A DNA stretch of 64,000 bases from Cheiracanthium punctorium (lineage: Eukaryota; Arthropoda; Arachnida; Araneae; Cheiracanthiidae): the NCBI GenBank assembly GCA_038373885.1, contig JAWZYV010002511.1, forward strand, positions 62,001 through 126,000, written 5' to 3'. Shown piece by piece: positions 46,950 to 56,682 of this stretch (its first letter is position 1; the number at the start of each line of letters is the position of its first letter). The position numbers and the translations under genes were made by a program. The notes beneath the pieces are model-generated. The model searched no databases, was not told the DNA's origin, and worked only from the letters and a program-made list of their open reading frames with translations.

Positions 46950-47405
46950 CAGGCCCGGACTGGGAGGGTAGGGGCCCGCCCGTCTCAAGAGAAGGGGGAG
47001 GCGGGTTATTGTGCAAACGATAAATAATAGGATGTGTTAACTTTCGGGGTATGCGGTAGGTATGGCGTTATTATTAATTAATTATGATTGATAATTAATG
47101 CATTAATAAAATATTGATCACTTAATTAATATGCGTCATTCGTATTAATTAATCCCTTGTTCATACGGGAACCCCCACTCAAAAATTTTGAGAACTACAT
47201 TTAAAATGAAGTGTTTTGAAGCCTTCTGGGGCGCAATTACAGCTGCAATTTTTTTTTTCTTTTTATGTGTGAAACTTCATTCAAGTGCTATCAGTATAGC
47301 ACTTTTTTTATTTTCTTTCTTTTTCTGTTTGGGGAGGGAGGGCCCGCCAAGGGCGGGGACCCACCCGTTTGCAGACAGTCGGACACCCTGGCCAGTAGGG
47401 GCCTG
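46950..47405. mobile_element. hAT-type MITE, CAGGCCCGGACTGG class, copy 2
   Basis: Left end CAGGCCCGGACTGG, right end CCAGTAGGGGCCTG. Flanks TTCACATG / GTCACATG (7 of 8) give the 8-bp duplication. It arose by the 1.2-kb duplication rather than by an independent insertion. Confidence 0.85.
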
Positions 47406-47456
47406 GTCACATGTTTTAATGACAAATGGTTTAAAATGCTCTTCAATTGGAAAGCC

Positions 47457-49414
47457 CAAACGTTCGCGCATTCTGAAGAAAGCAGAAACTACTCAAATAT
47501 CGAGTTATGTTGGATGCCTTCCAAACAATCCGCATTCCTGGCATTTTAACTTACACTTTCCCTTGTACTTATTCTTTTAAGAAATTGCTTAATGTATTTA
47601 ATCAAATATTCCGTCTCTTGTTCGATTCAAAAAACATTGCGATGTACTGAATTAATTGAATCAGTTTTACTTCCATATCACTCAAAAAGTTTCGCAAGAA
47701 CGTAGCATAAAAAAGCTGTTTGCAATTCAAATGGACCAGGGAGCTAACTGTTTCTTTGAAACCCCTCCTAGTGAACAACATTCTCCCCTTCTGGAACTCA
47801 AACTGCAGTGGTAATCAATTTTTATCTCTTTCGTCACGTCCACGAAATGTTCGTTTCCGAAGTTGGGAGTCGTATTCTTTTCTCCTTAACAATAATTTAT
47901 GCTGTGGAAATGTTCAAAGTCATTTTCGGGCCAGACAGATTCGGAAAGCCTCAGTGTCTAGAATTGCTTTCACATGCAATATTTCGTAACAAGACATAAG
48001 CTTTAAAGAAGAAATGTAAGTAATTTCTGGGTTTCAATGCTAAAATACAAAATTTCGATTTGTTTTTCACGAAGTACCTTTTTTTTTTCATTTATTAGTC
48101 CCTTTGTGCCAAATTTCCTAAATATTGTCAGTGAACAGAATTTTATTTATAGACCCAGTTTTCCGATGTTGGGTTACGGAAATAACATTTAAAATGTTCA
48201 GTTAAACAATTGTAAAAGTTACTATGACTAGACTACTAGATTTGACAGTTACAGATAGACCCTGAACCAATAATTACCTTGTGGTATAATATATCATAAC
48301 GATTCATATATTTCGAAGCGCATATTAAAGCGTTAAAGCAGTTGATATGCTTTTATTTTAAGAAGATCGCTAGATATTTCACGAGATTCTACTGCCAGGA
48401 GGTTTTAACATTTTAAATGTATAGCAAACACATGGGAATATTTCGTTAATTACAGAAACTCTATAAATTACTGTTGCAGTAGCTAATTGATTTTATGATT
48501 ATGACTGTTCGAAATGGATCAATCCCACAGCAATAAAAGCATGCAAGTCTGTAGATTCAAGGAACGTATGCTAATTTCTTAGAGCGTACACATGTAATAC
48601 TGCAATGTAGTGTGTTTTGTTCTACACGCAATTCTAGATTTCATTAAAAAAAACAGTATGGACTTTTATAACTAGAAACATTTTTGTATTACCAATTAAG
48701 AATAAGTACTTTCATAAGACAACGTTAGCTATTAAAAATTGGATACTATTTTCTTAAAATATACAAAAACTTGCCGCTTTTTCATATAATCATTGACAAA
48801 TTTAAATAACTTTCCGCAAATTAAACACATAACTGTCTTTGAAAAGTTTTCAACCACACCAATTCTTTCCATCTAACAACTGATTAAGCATAAAACAAAA
48901 TGACCAGAAGTTGACATAGTTAACTTCAAAATATAATTCAAAATTTATTTTCAACTATGAAATGCATTTGAAAAAGTTGAAACAAATATGTTGCTTGCAT
49001 CTACTTATTGATTAAAAGTTGAAAAATAGTCTTTTTTTCATGTTTTATCTATTTAAAATGATATTGATTGTTCACTATAACATTATTGGTATGGATTGTA
49101 GTCTAATGTTATGAAGCTGCAAAAAAGTTTCCAGTTACTTTTTTGTAAGATTTGATCCTTCTAAGTACCACCAAAGAGAATTGGATTGATGTTAACGAAA
49201 ATTTTAGTATACATTTCGCACGCTTAGTGTTTGCGAATGAAAAGTGTACAAACGTGCTTACTGACAAGTTAACATGTGTTAAATAGGACGTAGTCACAAA
49301 ATAAAGGAAAAGATAAGCATTTATGTACTTCGGAGATATTACGTACACTTTCAATTTAACACCACATTTTCTAGTCCTTGGTTTAAAATGAATGAAATTC
49401 ATCTCCTATTTGGC
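47457..49414. other. Gap, nothing recognised
   Basis: 47700-47990 is somewhat less AT-rich and has an 89-codon plus-strand frame plus an overlapping one of 63 codons; neither shows a family motif. A 97-codon minus-strand frame (49109-49402) is also unremarkable. Confidence 0.45.
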
Positions 49415-49422
49415 GTTCAGAG

Positions 49423-50478
49423 TAGGGAATGGAATCCCGATCGCGAGGGAACGGGATCCTGCGGAATCCCGCGGGATTGATACTGAGAAATATATTATTT
49501 TTTATTAAAATTTCACGCAGCGCTCCCAACCTATAGACCGAACGTTTTTGAATATTCACGTCTTTCATCTAACCATAAACGAATCCATAATTACAAATTT
49601 TAATTTAAAGTTTTATTTTTTAAAATTATCTTCCAATGGGAGTCTGGATCAAACATCTAAATCTAAACACCGTAATCTAAATTTTTCGGAAACTTCCCAA
49701 TCCCAAGTGAACTGAAATATTTCATGCTAATTTATCTCTTAGCGAACAATCATGAATTAATTATAAAAAGTGTTCATTTTAGTTATTATTTTTTTTTAAT
49801 TCACACTTCTAATTATTTTACTAAAATTAAATCTAGACTAGGAAATGATTCACTGGATTTGTTCGATTTTGTACATTCTTTTTTCAGCAACTAAGAAAAT
49901 AACGTAAGTATGTGAATGTATTTTTCTGTAAATTCCCCAATTTTAGAAACTAACATTACTAATATATTAAGACATAACTTACTGTATTATTCTGAACAAT
50001 CATGAATTAATTATAAAAAGTGTTCATTTTAGTTATTATTTTTTTTAATTCACACTTTTAATTATTTTACTAAAATTAAATCTAGACTAGGAAATGATTC
50101 ACTGGATTTGTTCGATTTTGTACATTCTTTTTTCAGCAACTAAGAAAATAACGTAAGTAAGTGAATGTATTTTTCTGTAAATTCCTCAATTTTAGAAACT
50201 AACATTACTAATATATTAAGACATAACTTACTGTATTATTCTGAAAATCTTGATTAAAATTCATATTTCTGTAAGTTATTGTATAAATTATCTCATAAGG
50301 TTAATTATTATTATTAAAGTTAAGCTTCATAGTGCTTAAAATCTTAATTTTTTTACTTTTCTCTGTTGAAATGAAGCCCTTAGCTAAATGAAATGTCAAT
50401 CCCGCGGGATTGCGGGATCAATAAATCTCAATCCCGAAATCCCGCAAGACCAAAAACAGTGCGGGATTGCATTCCCTA
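49423..50478. mobile_element. Non-autonomous hAT element, TAGGGAATG class
   Basis: Left end TAGGGAATGGAATCCCG, right end CGGGATTGCATTCCCTA, with repeated AATCCCGCGGGATT-type subterminal motifs at both ends. GTTCAGAG is duplicated exactly (49415-49422, 50479-50486). Length 1056 bp, of which two units of 250 bp are a tandem duplication. No transposase. Confidence 0.92.
49744..50243. repeat. Tandem duplication of 250 bp inside a hAT element
   Basis: Units 49744-49993 and 49994-50243 both begin GAACAATCATGAATTAATTA and end ACTTACTGTATTATTCT; they are nearly identical (one T fewer in the T-run and a few substitutions). Much younger than the divergence between the element's ends. Confidence 0.95.
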
Positions 50479-51242
50479 GTTCAGAGGCAGGTGTATTCTA
50501 CTACTTTTTCAATGTGCTTCAGTATTACAAAGTGTCATTTGGTAATTCACATTCAATGTAATAAAATAATAAATAAATAAGAATACGAGAATTTTATGTT
50601 TAATGTCTACTTAGAGTGGCTTTATAAAATTGATTAGTACAGAAAAATATGACCTCTGTAAAGTTTATTATAATACGATTTTTATACATTGCTTTACACA
50701 GTCGAATAAACAAATCCGTTAAATAATGAGAGAAACGTAATTTCCTTTGTGTTTTCCTTTTTTGTGAAATGCACTGAGAGGAAATTTAACTCGAAACTTA
50801 ACAAGGAAAACTATAGCCTGTTTAAGAAAAACAGCACAGAATGTTTCTTTTTTTCATATAAAGTGTTACATTAAAAGCTTCGAGATTGATAATTTTATTT
50901 TTTAATTAAAGCAGTTTCCTGACTTTGTCCCTTTTTTGCGATTAGATTACAAAAATTTTTGCGGCGCTTCAAACGTCTCATGTGACATGCTTCCAGGAAT
51001 TTCGTTAAATAAGAAAGTAATTGTTCTTTGAGCTTCAAAAATAAGATAAATTTGCGAAAGGATTAGTTTAAAAGGCTAGGTTTTGATTTTTTGTTTCATT
51101 CGTCAATCCACGGTAAGTACCCCTTTCGTTTCCAAAAATTGTATTACATGCTTGTGTGAAAAACAAATCCTTTGATTTCTTCTCTAAAAAGAATAGATAT
51201 TAAACAAATTTAAGATATTTTCGTAAATAATAAGTACAGATA
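50479..51242. other. AT-rich gap, nothing recognised
   Basis: No gene or repeat family recognised. Confidence 0.45.
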
Positions 51243-51427
51243 TAGGGTCATCGAAAAAGTTTGGACACATTTCGAAAGCTCATAACTCTTAGAGAAATTG
51301 AACAATTAAAATATATACTTTTCAAACAACTTAGCTAGTATTCAAGATTTGTAAATGCAGTTGGTATGCAACATTGACATAGAAACAAAGTCCGACAGGC
51401 TCTCAACAATCTGTTAAATGCACGTGT

Positions 51428-51600
51428 TCCTGTGCTATGGCCTCCGATAAGTCCTGATGTAACACCTATCGACTTTTTTCTCTTGCGTTATGTTGAGAAT
51501 ATTGCTTACAGCGTACAGTTAAGGGACATTGCACTTTTATGGGAGGTAATGGTCGATACGTTTGTCACAGTGATGCCAGACATGCTCCGTAGCGCCTCTT
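51428..51600 (+). pseudogene. Transposase C-terminal fragment (DDE_3, SPDL box)
   Basis: Plus-strand translation gives PVLWPPISPDVTPIDFFLLR, YVENIAYSVQLRD and VMPDMLRSAS before a stop. WPPxSPDLTPLDFFLWGxxKxxVY is the conserved segment holding the last catalytic residues of the mariner-like transposases common in arthropods. Upstream catalytic residues are absent. Confidence 0.8.
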
Positions 51601-51812
51601 AAAACATTGATTATCGATTTGATATATGCAGAGCAATCAATTGAAACTTGTTAAGGTGAATTGGTAATCATAATGAAGGGACATTACACTTTTATGGAAA
51701 AAATTATCGATACGTTTATCACAGCGACACCAGACACGCTCCTTAGCACCTGGTAAAACATTGATTATCTATTTGATGTATGCAGAGCAACCAATTGAAA
51801 CTTGTTAAGGTG
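51526..51812. repeat. Tandem duplication of about 150 bp at the transposase 3' end
   Basis: AGGGACATTGCACTTTTATG (51526) and AGGGACATTACACTTTTATG (51675) begin two units that both end GTTAAGGTGAATTGGTAA. It duplicates the transposase C-terminus, including the MPDMLRS / TPDTLLS segment. Confidence 0.85.
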
Positions 51813-51885
51813 AATTGGTAACCATAATGAAACTTAGTAAGGTGAAATTCTAATCAATTCCGTACATTATTAAAACCAAAAAAAT

Positions 51886-51932
51886 TGCTATGATAGTTAG
51901 CAAAAATATAATTTATGCTAACTATCATAGCA
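51886..51932. repeat. Perfect 17-bp hairpin
   Basis: TGCTATGATAGTTAGCA (51886-51902) and its exact complement (51916-51932) around a 13-nt AT loop, near the right end of the mariner-type element. Confidence 0.9.
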
Positions 51933-52089
51933 TTACATATGGTTGTATGAAATCTGTTCAGCCTTTTCAGATCACCCTTTATCTCTCTATATATTTATCT
52001 ATATCTATACATATGTGCATAGATATATTTCCTATTATTCAAATCACCTAAATTTCTACTTTATTTGAGGCCACACTGGTTGTGTAGTG

Positions 52090-52280
52090 CATAACTGTAA
52101 CATTTGCGAGAATATAACTAACCACTTTTTGTAAACAGTGATTTTTTTCTCAGAAAATAGCGAAGTTTATGACCGCAATAGATCATTGCCGCATGGTTTG
52201 GTTGCTTTATCGAAAAAAATCCATAAAAATGTTATCTTTGCAAAAAGTGGTCAGTTGTATGCACGGAATTATAACAGTGA
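52090..52280. mobile_element. Family B MITE, diverged
   Basis: ATAACTAACCACTTTTTGTA then AACAGTGATTTTTTTCTCAG and right arm GCAAAAAGTGGTCAGTTGTA match B; both termini are degraded (CATAACTGTAAC / GTTATAA...). Confidence 0.65.
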
Positions 52281-52289
52281 TGGCAGTCG

Positions 52290-52800
52290 TTAGTAGGCTA
52301 TTTCACCACTTTTAGGGTCCGGGTTCAATTCCCGGCATGTGCAACACCTTCTAGATATAGATGGACTATCAGCTGAAGCTTTGACGAAATTACTAGATCT
52401 TTTTAAGTGAGATCATCAGTTTTATCTTCAAATAATAAAACTATTTAAAATCTCTGGTCAATACTACAAATATTAGAAAATGTCTTAAATTAAAAATAAA
52501 AATAAAAATACATTTCTGATACAAAATAATTCATTGTGACCTACTTCTGTATCATATTATACAATTAATGATGGCCTAAAATTGTCATTTGTCGTAAAAT
52601 TGATTTTTCTACCTTAAATCATTAAAAAGTTTTATGAGTGAGAAAATTCACCACAAATTTAAAATAGATATATTTTATCAAAATAAAACTGTGATGACGT
52701 CATTGAAGAAGATCCAGTGATGTCGACCATTTTTCAGTTGTTAGTGTTTCCATATCTCGAAATTGTTGACTTGTATCTCATCTCGTCTGTCCCTTCATAG
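52290..52800 (+). repeat. tRNA-derived SINE (family S2) split by family C
   Basis: The part before the insert (52290-52341) has TTTCACCACTTTTAGGGTCC and a good B box GGTTCAATTCCC, ending CCGGCATGTG. After the insert, 52769-52800 continues TTGTATCTCATCTCGTC, corresponding to TTGTTTATACTCGTC in the intact copy at 18490. The 5' A-box part is lost or overlapped by the preceding B element. Confidence 0.6.
52342..52768. mobile_element. Family C element inserted in a SINE
   Basis: Left end CAACACCTTCTAGATATAGA, right end CCATATCTCGAAATTGTTG. Perfect TGACGTCA at 52695-52702; the left-arm site is mutated (TTGACGAAAT). The second C copy inserted at a tRNA-like head. Confidence 0.8.
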
Positions 52801-54629
52801 GTGGCAACGCTGCTCCACCTATTTTGTGGTGTAATAAAGACAGCTGTGACACCGATTTTTTTTCCGTTTTTCATGGTTAACGAGCAAATATTTTAAAAGG
52901 TGGTATATACAAAACCCGCTTTTACATACGGTTTTCGGAAATACCTAATTTTATATTACAATAAAATTTTATTTTATAAAACATACTGTGCAGCATTTTT
53001 ATAGAATGTGACAATCTATGTTCATGTGATTCTCGTCTAAAAGTAATAGACAAAAGCTTAGGTTTTCTATTATTTAAATATTATTTTTCTTAAACTTTAA
53101 CATAATCTTCTTTAATTCGTGTGCTTATTCCGTATGTTCTATCGCGGATAGTCATAAAATACTTTCATTAAGAAACTATTTCGAAATAAAAATAGTTTGC
53201 AAACTCTTATAGTAACATTGTACTATTCTGATGTTTTCCTTCAGTGCTTTACTTCGAGCAAACAAGAAATACAGAGTTTTCAGCTTCTTCAAAGCTATCT
53301 CGTATCTTTGCAGTCTGCTCCTGCTTTTCCGCTCTCCCAGCAGTGATTTTGCTCCTTTTAACGATAAAACGAGAAGAAAAATTTTGTCCAAGTATGTGCA
53401 TCACACCTCCCTTAACGAGCTACTTCTGAATTTTTTCTGCTCTTATCAGTTTTACGCTTTTATGTTTTTTTTTTTTTTCCGTAAGTGGATATTTCTTGGC
53501 TTGGTTGTTAAAAGAAACTTGGGATAAATATTTGAATAAAATTGTATTTCTAATGTATTTAGGGGCTCTAGAAATGTGTATATACATGTATATACAATTC
53601 TCATATATGTATATTTTAATATTTTAATTGGAAATGTAGGTATAAAATGTTACAGTCTTAACTTCATTTTAATGATTCATGTTTAATGCATTGCATATAT
53701 TCAGTGGTAATTTCTCGCATTATTTATTTCAACTTTGCTGCATTGTTTTTGAGATTGGGAATACTTTTCTTGTACTTTTATTTTAAAACTTGTTAATTGA
53801 GTTACTATTTAATTTCTGTCTTACTCGTATGCGTAATTTATTGAATTGCAGATGAATTTGTCCAAACATTATTTTTTTATTTCTAAATGTCAAACCGAAG
53901 TTATTGTACTGAACTATTTTGTTACGATATTCTATCTCTCTGTCTAGGTTTGTAAAAAGTGCATTCAGCTACTATAATAATCGTTATCATCTGCTGTCAA
54001 CTTATTTTTAAATAACTTTTCAATTGGTTTTTTTTTTATCAACCTAATCTTTCCCATTGGAGTCAGTAGGGACGCTACTGACGGCTGGTTCGAGAGCAGA
54101 GAGCTGGCAGAAAGACATTAAATTTCTTATGATAGGAGTGAAAATATGTATATTAGGGTGGACCGAAAAATGGATATTTCAGATAAGCAGCTTTTAGTAT
54201 TTAAAAAAAAGTTGTACTTTGGCATCTTTAATTTGGGAAAATAATAAAAATAAATAAATATTAATATCTTTAGGCCGCGAATGACTATCAAAGTTTGAAA
54301 AAAAAATGTTTAAAAAAAGGTAAAATTAAAAATATACTATATATTGAAATACGAATATTATTAATCTTTGTTCTAATACCATTCACTTACTTCTTTTTAT
54401 TATTTTTTTCATATATCGGAAAACGAATATTTAAATTAAGAAGAAGAATATTTAAATTCTTTTGCAGTTTTACGGTAGAGCATAAGCCGTAAAGTTTCGT
54501 AAAATTAACTAAAATTTGACTATTTTAACTTATTTAACTTTTTTTTACATGTTGCAGTATTTCTGCTTTTATAGTCCAGTTTTATTTTTTTCTGAATAAA
54601 TGTGCACTGTGCAGCTCTTTGTTTGTTAT
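52801..54629. other. Gap, nothing recognised
   Basis: A 98-codon plus-strand frame (53231-53527) ends in a Phe run over a T-tract and overlaps a 71-codon minus-strand frame; no motif. A small palindromic TATATACATGTATATA lies at 53579-53594. Confidence 0.45.
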
Positions 54630-54885
54630 GCAATTGTAAATTTTGCATTTACAACCCAGAACTCACCACGAGAAGCTATAATCCGAGCTCCACCCTGCCC
54701 TCCCAACCACACAGCCATGAAGAACAGTTATTTACATATTTACAATATATCTACAATGCAATTGTAATTTTTTGCATTTACAACCTAGAGCTCACCACGA
54801 GAATGTGGCTATACTTCGAGTTCCACACTGCCCTTCCCATTCACACAGCCATGAAGAACAGTTATTTACATATTTACAATAAATC
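54630..54885. repeat. Tandem duplication, two units of 128 bp
   Basis: Units 54630-54757 and 54758-54885 share GCAATTGTAA, TTTGCATTTACAACC, CTCACCACGAGAA and CACAGCCATGAAGAACAG then TTATTTACATATTTACAAT. The unit is open in one plus-strand frame across both copies (101 codons from 54602) because 128 is not a multiple of 3, so the second copy is read in a different frame; not treated as coding. Confidence 0.9.
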
Positions 54886-55403
54886 TACATTTACAATTAC
54901 TATATAACTTTAAAGACGTTTCTACCTTAGGATTAAGGTTTGAAGTTGGACTTATGACTCTCTTATGGCATTAATGAACGCGAATATAAAGTTGTTATTG
55001 TAAAACCATTTGTGTCTTCCCCAAATACTTTCTCTGCAATTTCGATGGCCAGTTTCACAATCCTTTAAACAGCTTGAGTGTGATACGGGTGTTTTAAGAA
55101 TTCAAACTTTGGCACTTGTTTAGTTTCGAAATGACAAAATACCCTGGTTTGTCACATTTTCCATCACTGGAGGATGAGAAAGTGAACTCATTGACCAGTC
55201 GAGAACCTGAATTCAAGAACCTGGTTAAATATATTTAGGACACGTGACACCTGAAAAAGTACTGTATTCAAAATAGATGAAATATTTATAAGTGTTTGAA
55301 AAAAAACTTTGCTGACGTGGGACATTTAGTCGCGTTTGGCTGTGATTTTACAGCTATAAATACGGGCCGGAAAAATGGCGTAATTCGCATTATTGAAATG
55401 GAA
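54886..55403. other. AT-rich gap, nothing recognised
   Basis: No gene or repeat family recognised. Confidence 0.45.
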
Positions 55404-55659
55404 CTTCAACGCAGTGGCGGCTCGTGGGATACAGCAAGTACAGCCGGTCTGCACTTGAAATTATCAACAAATACTTTAAAATAATTTATTCTACTAAATT
55501 TCTTAAATTCAGATTAGAATGATGGAATTTCTATGATAAATTTTAAAAAAATCTAAAACAAAAACGAAAAACAACGTGTTGTAGTAACTGCCGGGTCGCT
55601 CATTCAGAAAAAAAGCCCTTTAATCTTCCCGCAATTCAACAGTGAGTCTTGGTACAGCC

Positions 55660-55708
55660 GAGGCCTCCGAGAGAGGAGAAAGAATCTTTCTCCTCTCTCG
55701 GAGGCCTC
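55660..55708. repeat. Perfect 24-bp palindrome with 1-nt spacer
   Basis: GAGGCCTCCGAGAGAGGAG continues AAAGA, then a single A, then the exact complement. GTACAGCC occurs just outside both arms in direct orientation. Such a near-spacerless palindrome is unstable in cloning and replication, so it is either very recent or a sequencing/assembly foldback artefact. Confidence 0.92.
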
Positions 55709-55931
55709 AGTACAGCCCTCATAGCCCATCAAGAAATTGGCAGCGCCGTTGACATGGCAACGAGTTTGTAAGTAGTCTCTCCGGCAAAGGGAGTTAGTAG
55801 CTAAGTACAGCCGATGAAAGATTTTCAAACGACGGCTGCAGTGAATTCGACGGACTGATTGGCTCGAGAAGTGTGGGAGGGGTACGGAGAATATATCTTC
55901 GGAAAACTCTCGACTTTATATTGCTGAATTT

Positions 55932-56108
55932 CAGAGCCTTATTATCGCTTGGGCAAATCGGGACTTTGCCCAGGGCCCCCAATTTCAAATATTGTTCTGA
56001 AATACATTTTTTATATCAAAATTTTATGAAAAATAAAACAAATTTCAAAGATGGGGGCCCCCATATTCATCAATGCCCGGGGCCCCCATTGGTCATAATC
56101 AGGCTCTG
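55932..56108. mobile_element. hAT-type MITE with perfect 8-bp duplication
   Basis: Left end CAGAGCCTTATTATCGC, right end GGTCATAATCAGGCTCTG. CTGAATTT flanks it exactly on both sides (55924-55931, 56109-56116). Collinear with 36051-36232. Confidence 0.93.
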
Positions 56109-56145
56109 CTGAATTTATCAAGAAGGTAAGCCTGGATAGACGCTT

Positions 56146-56331
56146 ATGAATGGACAATTACCCATCAAAGCAGTATTGTTTTTAAGTAAGCAAGAACTGG
56201 CATTTAGAGGACATGGCGAGCGAGAAAATTCTTTAAACATGGGAAATTTTAAAGAGCTTTTAAAATTATTGATATCTGAATTAAAACAACGCCTTTTTAT
56301 GAGGACATCACTGACCGATTCGCAAGTTTAA
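56146..56331 (+). pseudogene. hAT-superfamily transposase fragment
   Basis: The 61-codon frame contains FLSKQELAFRGHGERENSLN, then MGNFKELLKLL. The motif lxxQxlAFRGHxE....NxGNFxELLxL is a conserved N-terminal-half segment of hAT transposases of the ZMYM1/DUF4371 kind. The dimerisation and catalytic parts are missing. Its orientation matches the surrounding element. The codons just upstream are disrupted by the MITE at 55932-56108. Confidence 0.85.
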
Positions 56332-56439
56332 AAGAAAGGAGGATTAATTTGACTTATAAAAAATAAGTAAGTTTTCTTTTTTTTTTTTCTTTCCTTCTAA
56401 GTTATCGTTACAAAAGAAAATTCTAAGGAAACTTCGAAT

Positions 56440-56569
56440 CAGACACGGATTAATGTAATTTTGAGGATAAGAGCGGCTGGTTGAAATTTATGTAAATTTT
56501 ATGGAAGTAAAATAGGATCTCTTGCATTTTTTATGAAATTTCTTTTTCCTCGGTGAAGGCTTAATCCGT
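56440..56569. mobile_element. hAT-type MITE (GGATTAA class)
   Basis: Left end CAGACACGGATTAATGTAA, right end GGCTTAATCCG. Flanks CTTCGAAT / TTTCGAAT (7 of 8). Related to 31297-31458 but with eroded right tip. Confidence 0.65.
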
Positions 56570-56682
56570 TTTCGAATTCAGTAACAAAGATTTTCCATTC
56601 CTGTGGGAAGGAAGGGGGGGGGGAGCTTATATGCTTCCGGCTGCACTGACAGTTTTGACCACGGGTCGCCACTGCTTCAACG

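Larger units (their letters stand above)
45075..47456. repeat. Tandem duplication of about 1.2 kb
   Basis: Unit 1 45075-46279 and unit 2 46280-47456 share sequence from TGCGGTTTCATGTTAATAC to CTTCAATTGGAAAGCC (offset 1205). Unit 1 has an extra tract of about 60 bp containing repeated ACGTAGAAATGATTGAA; unit 2 has an extra GC-rich piece (about 46972-47002). Each unit contains the same hAT-type insertion, so insertion preceded duplication. Frames of up to 130 codons in both units are low-complexity and shared only because of the duplication. Confidence 0.92.
51243..51980 (+). mobile_element. Decayed Tc1/mariner-type element
   Basis: Left end TAGGGTCATCGAAAAAGTTT, right end (inverted) AGGGTGATCTGAAAAGGCTG: recognisable terminal inverted repeats next to TA. 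The interior keeps a C-terminal transposase piece (51428-51600) and a duplicated 3' segment (51526-51812). Length about 740 bp, against well over 1 kb for an intact element, so most of the catalytic domain is deleted. Confidence 0.75.
55412..56674 (+). mobile_element. hAT element, 1.26 kb, with transposase remnant and two nested hAT MITEs
   Basis: Left end CAGTGGCGGCTCGTGGG, right end CCACGGGTCGCCACTG (inverted CAGTGGCGACCCGTGG). CTTCAACG is duplicated exactly (55404-55411, 56675-56682). An intact hAT transposase gene needs about 2 kb, so this copy is internally deleted. It contains a perfect palindrome (55660-55708), a nested MITE (55932-56108), a coding fragment (56146-56331) and another MITE (56440-56569). 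Confidence 0.93.

Noticed and set aside
46036..47580. Frames of 79-130 codons repeated in both 1.2-kb units
   Set aside because: They lie across a hAT MITE and T-runs; the shared sequence is explained by tandem duplication, and different frames are open in each unit.
53231..53527. 98-codon plus-strand frame
   Set aside because: Overlaps an equally long antisense frame and ends in a homopolymer-coded Phe run; no motif.
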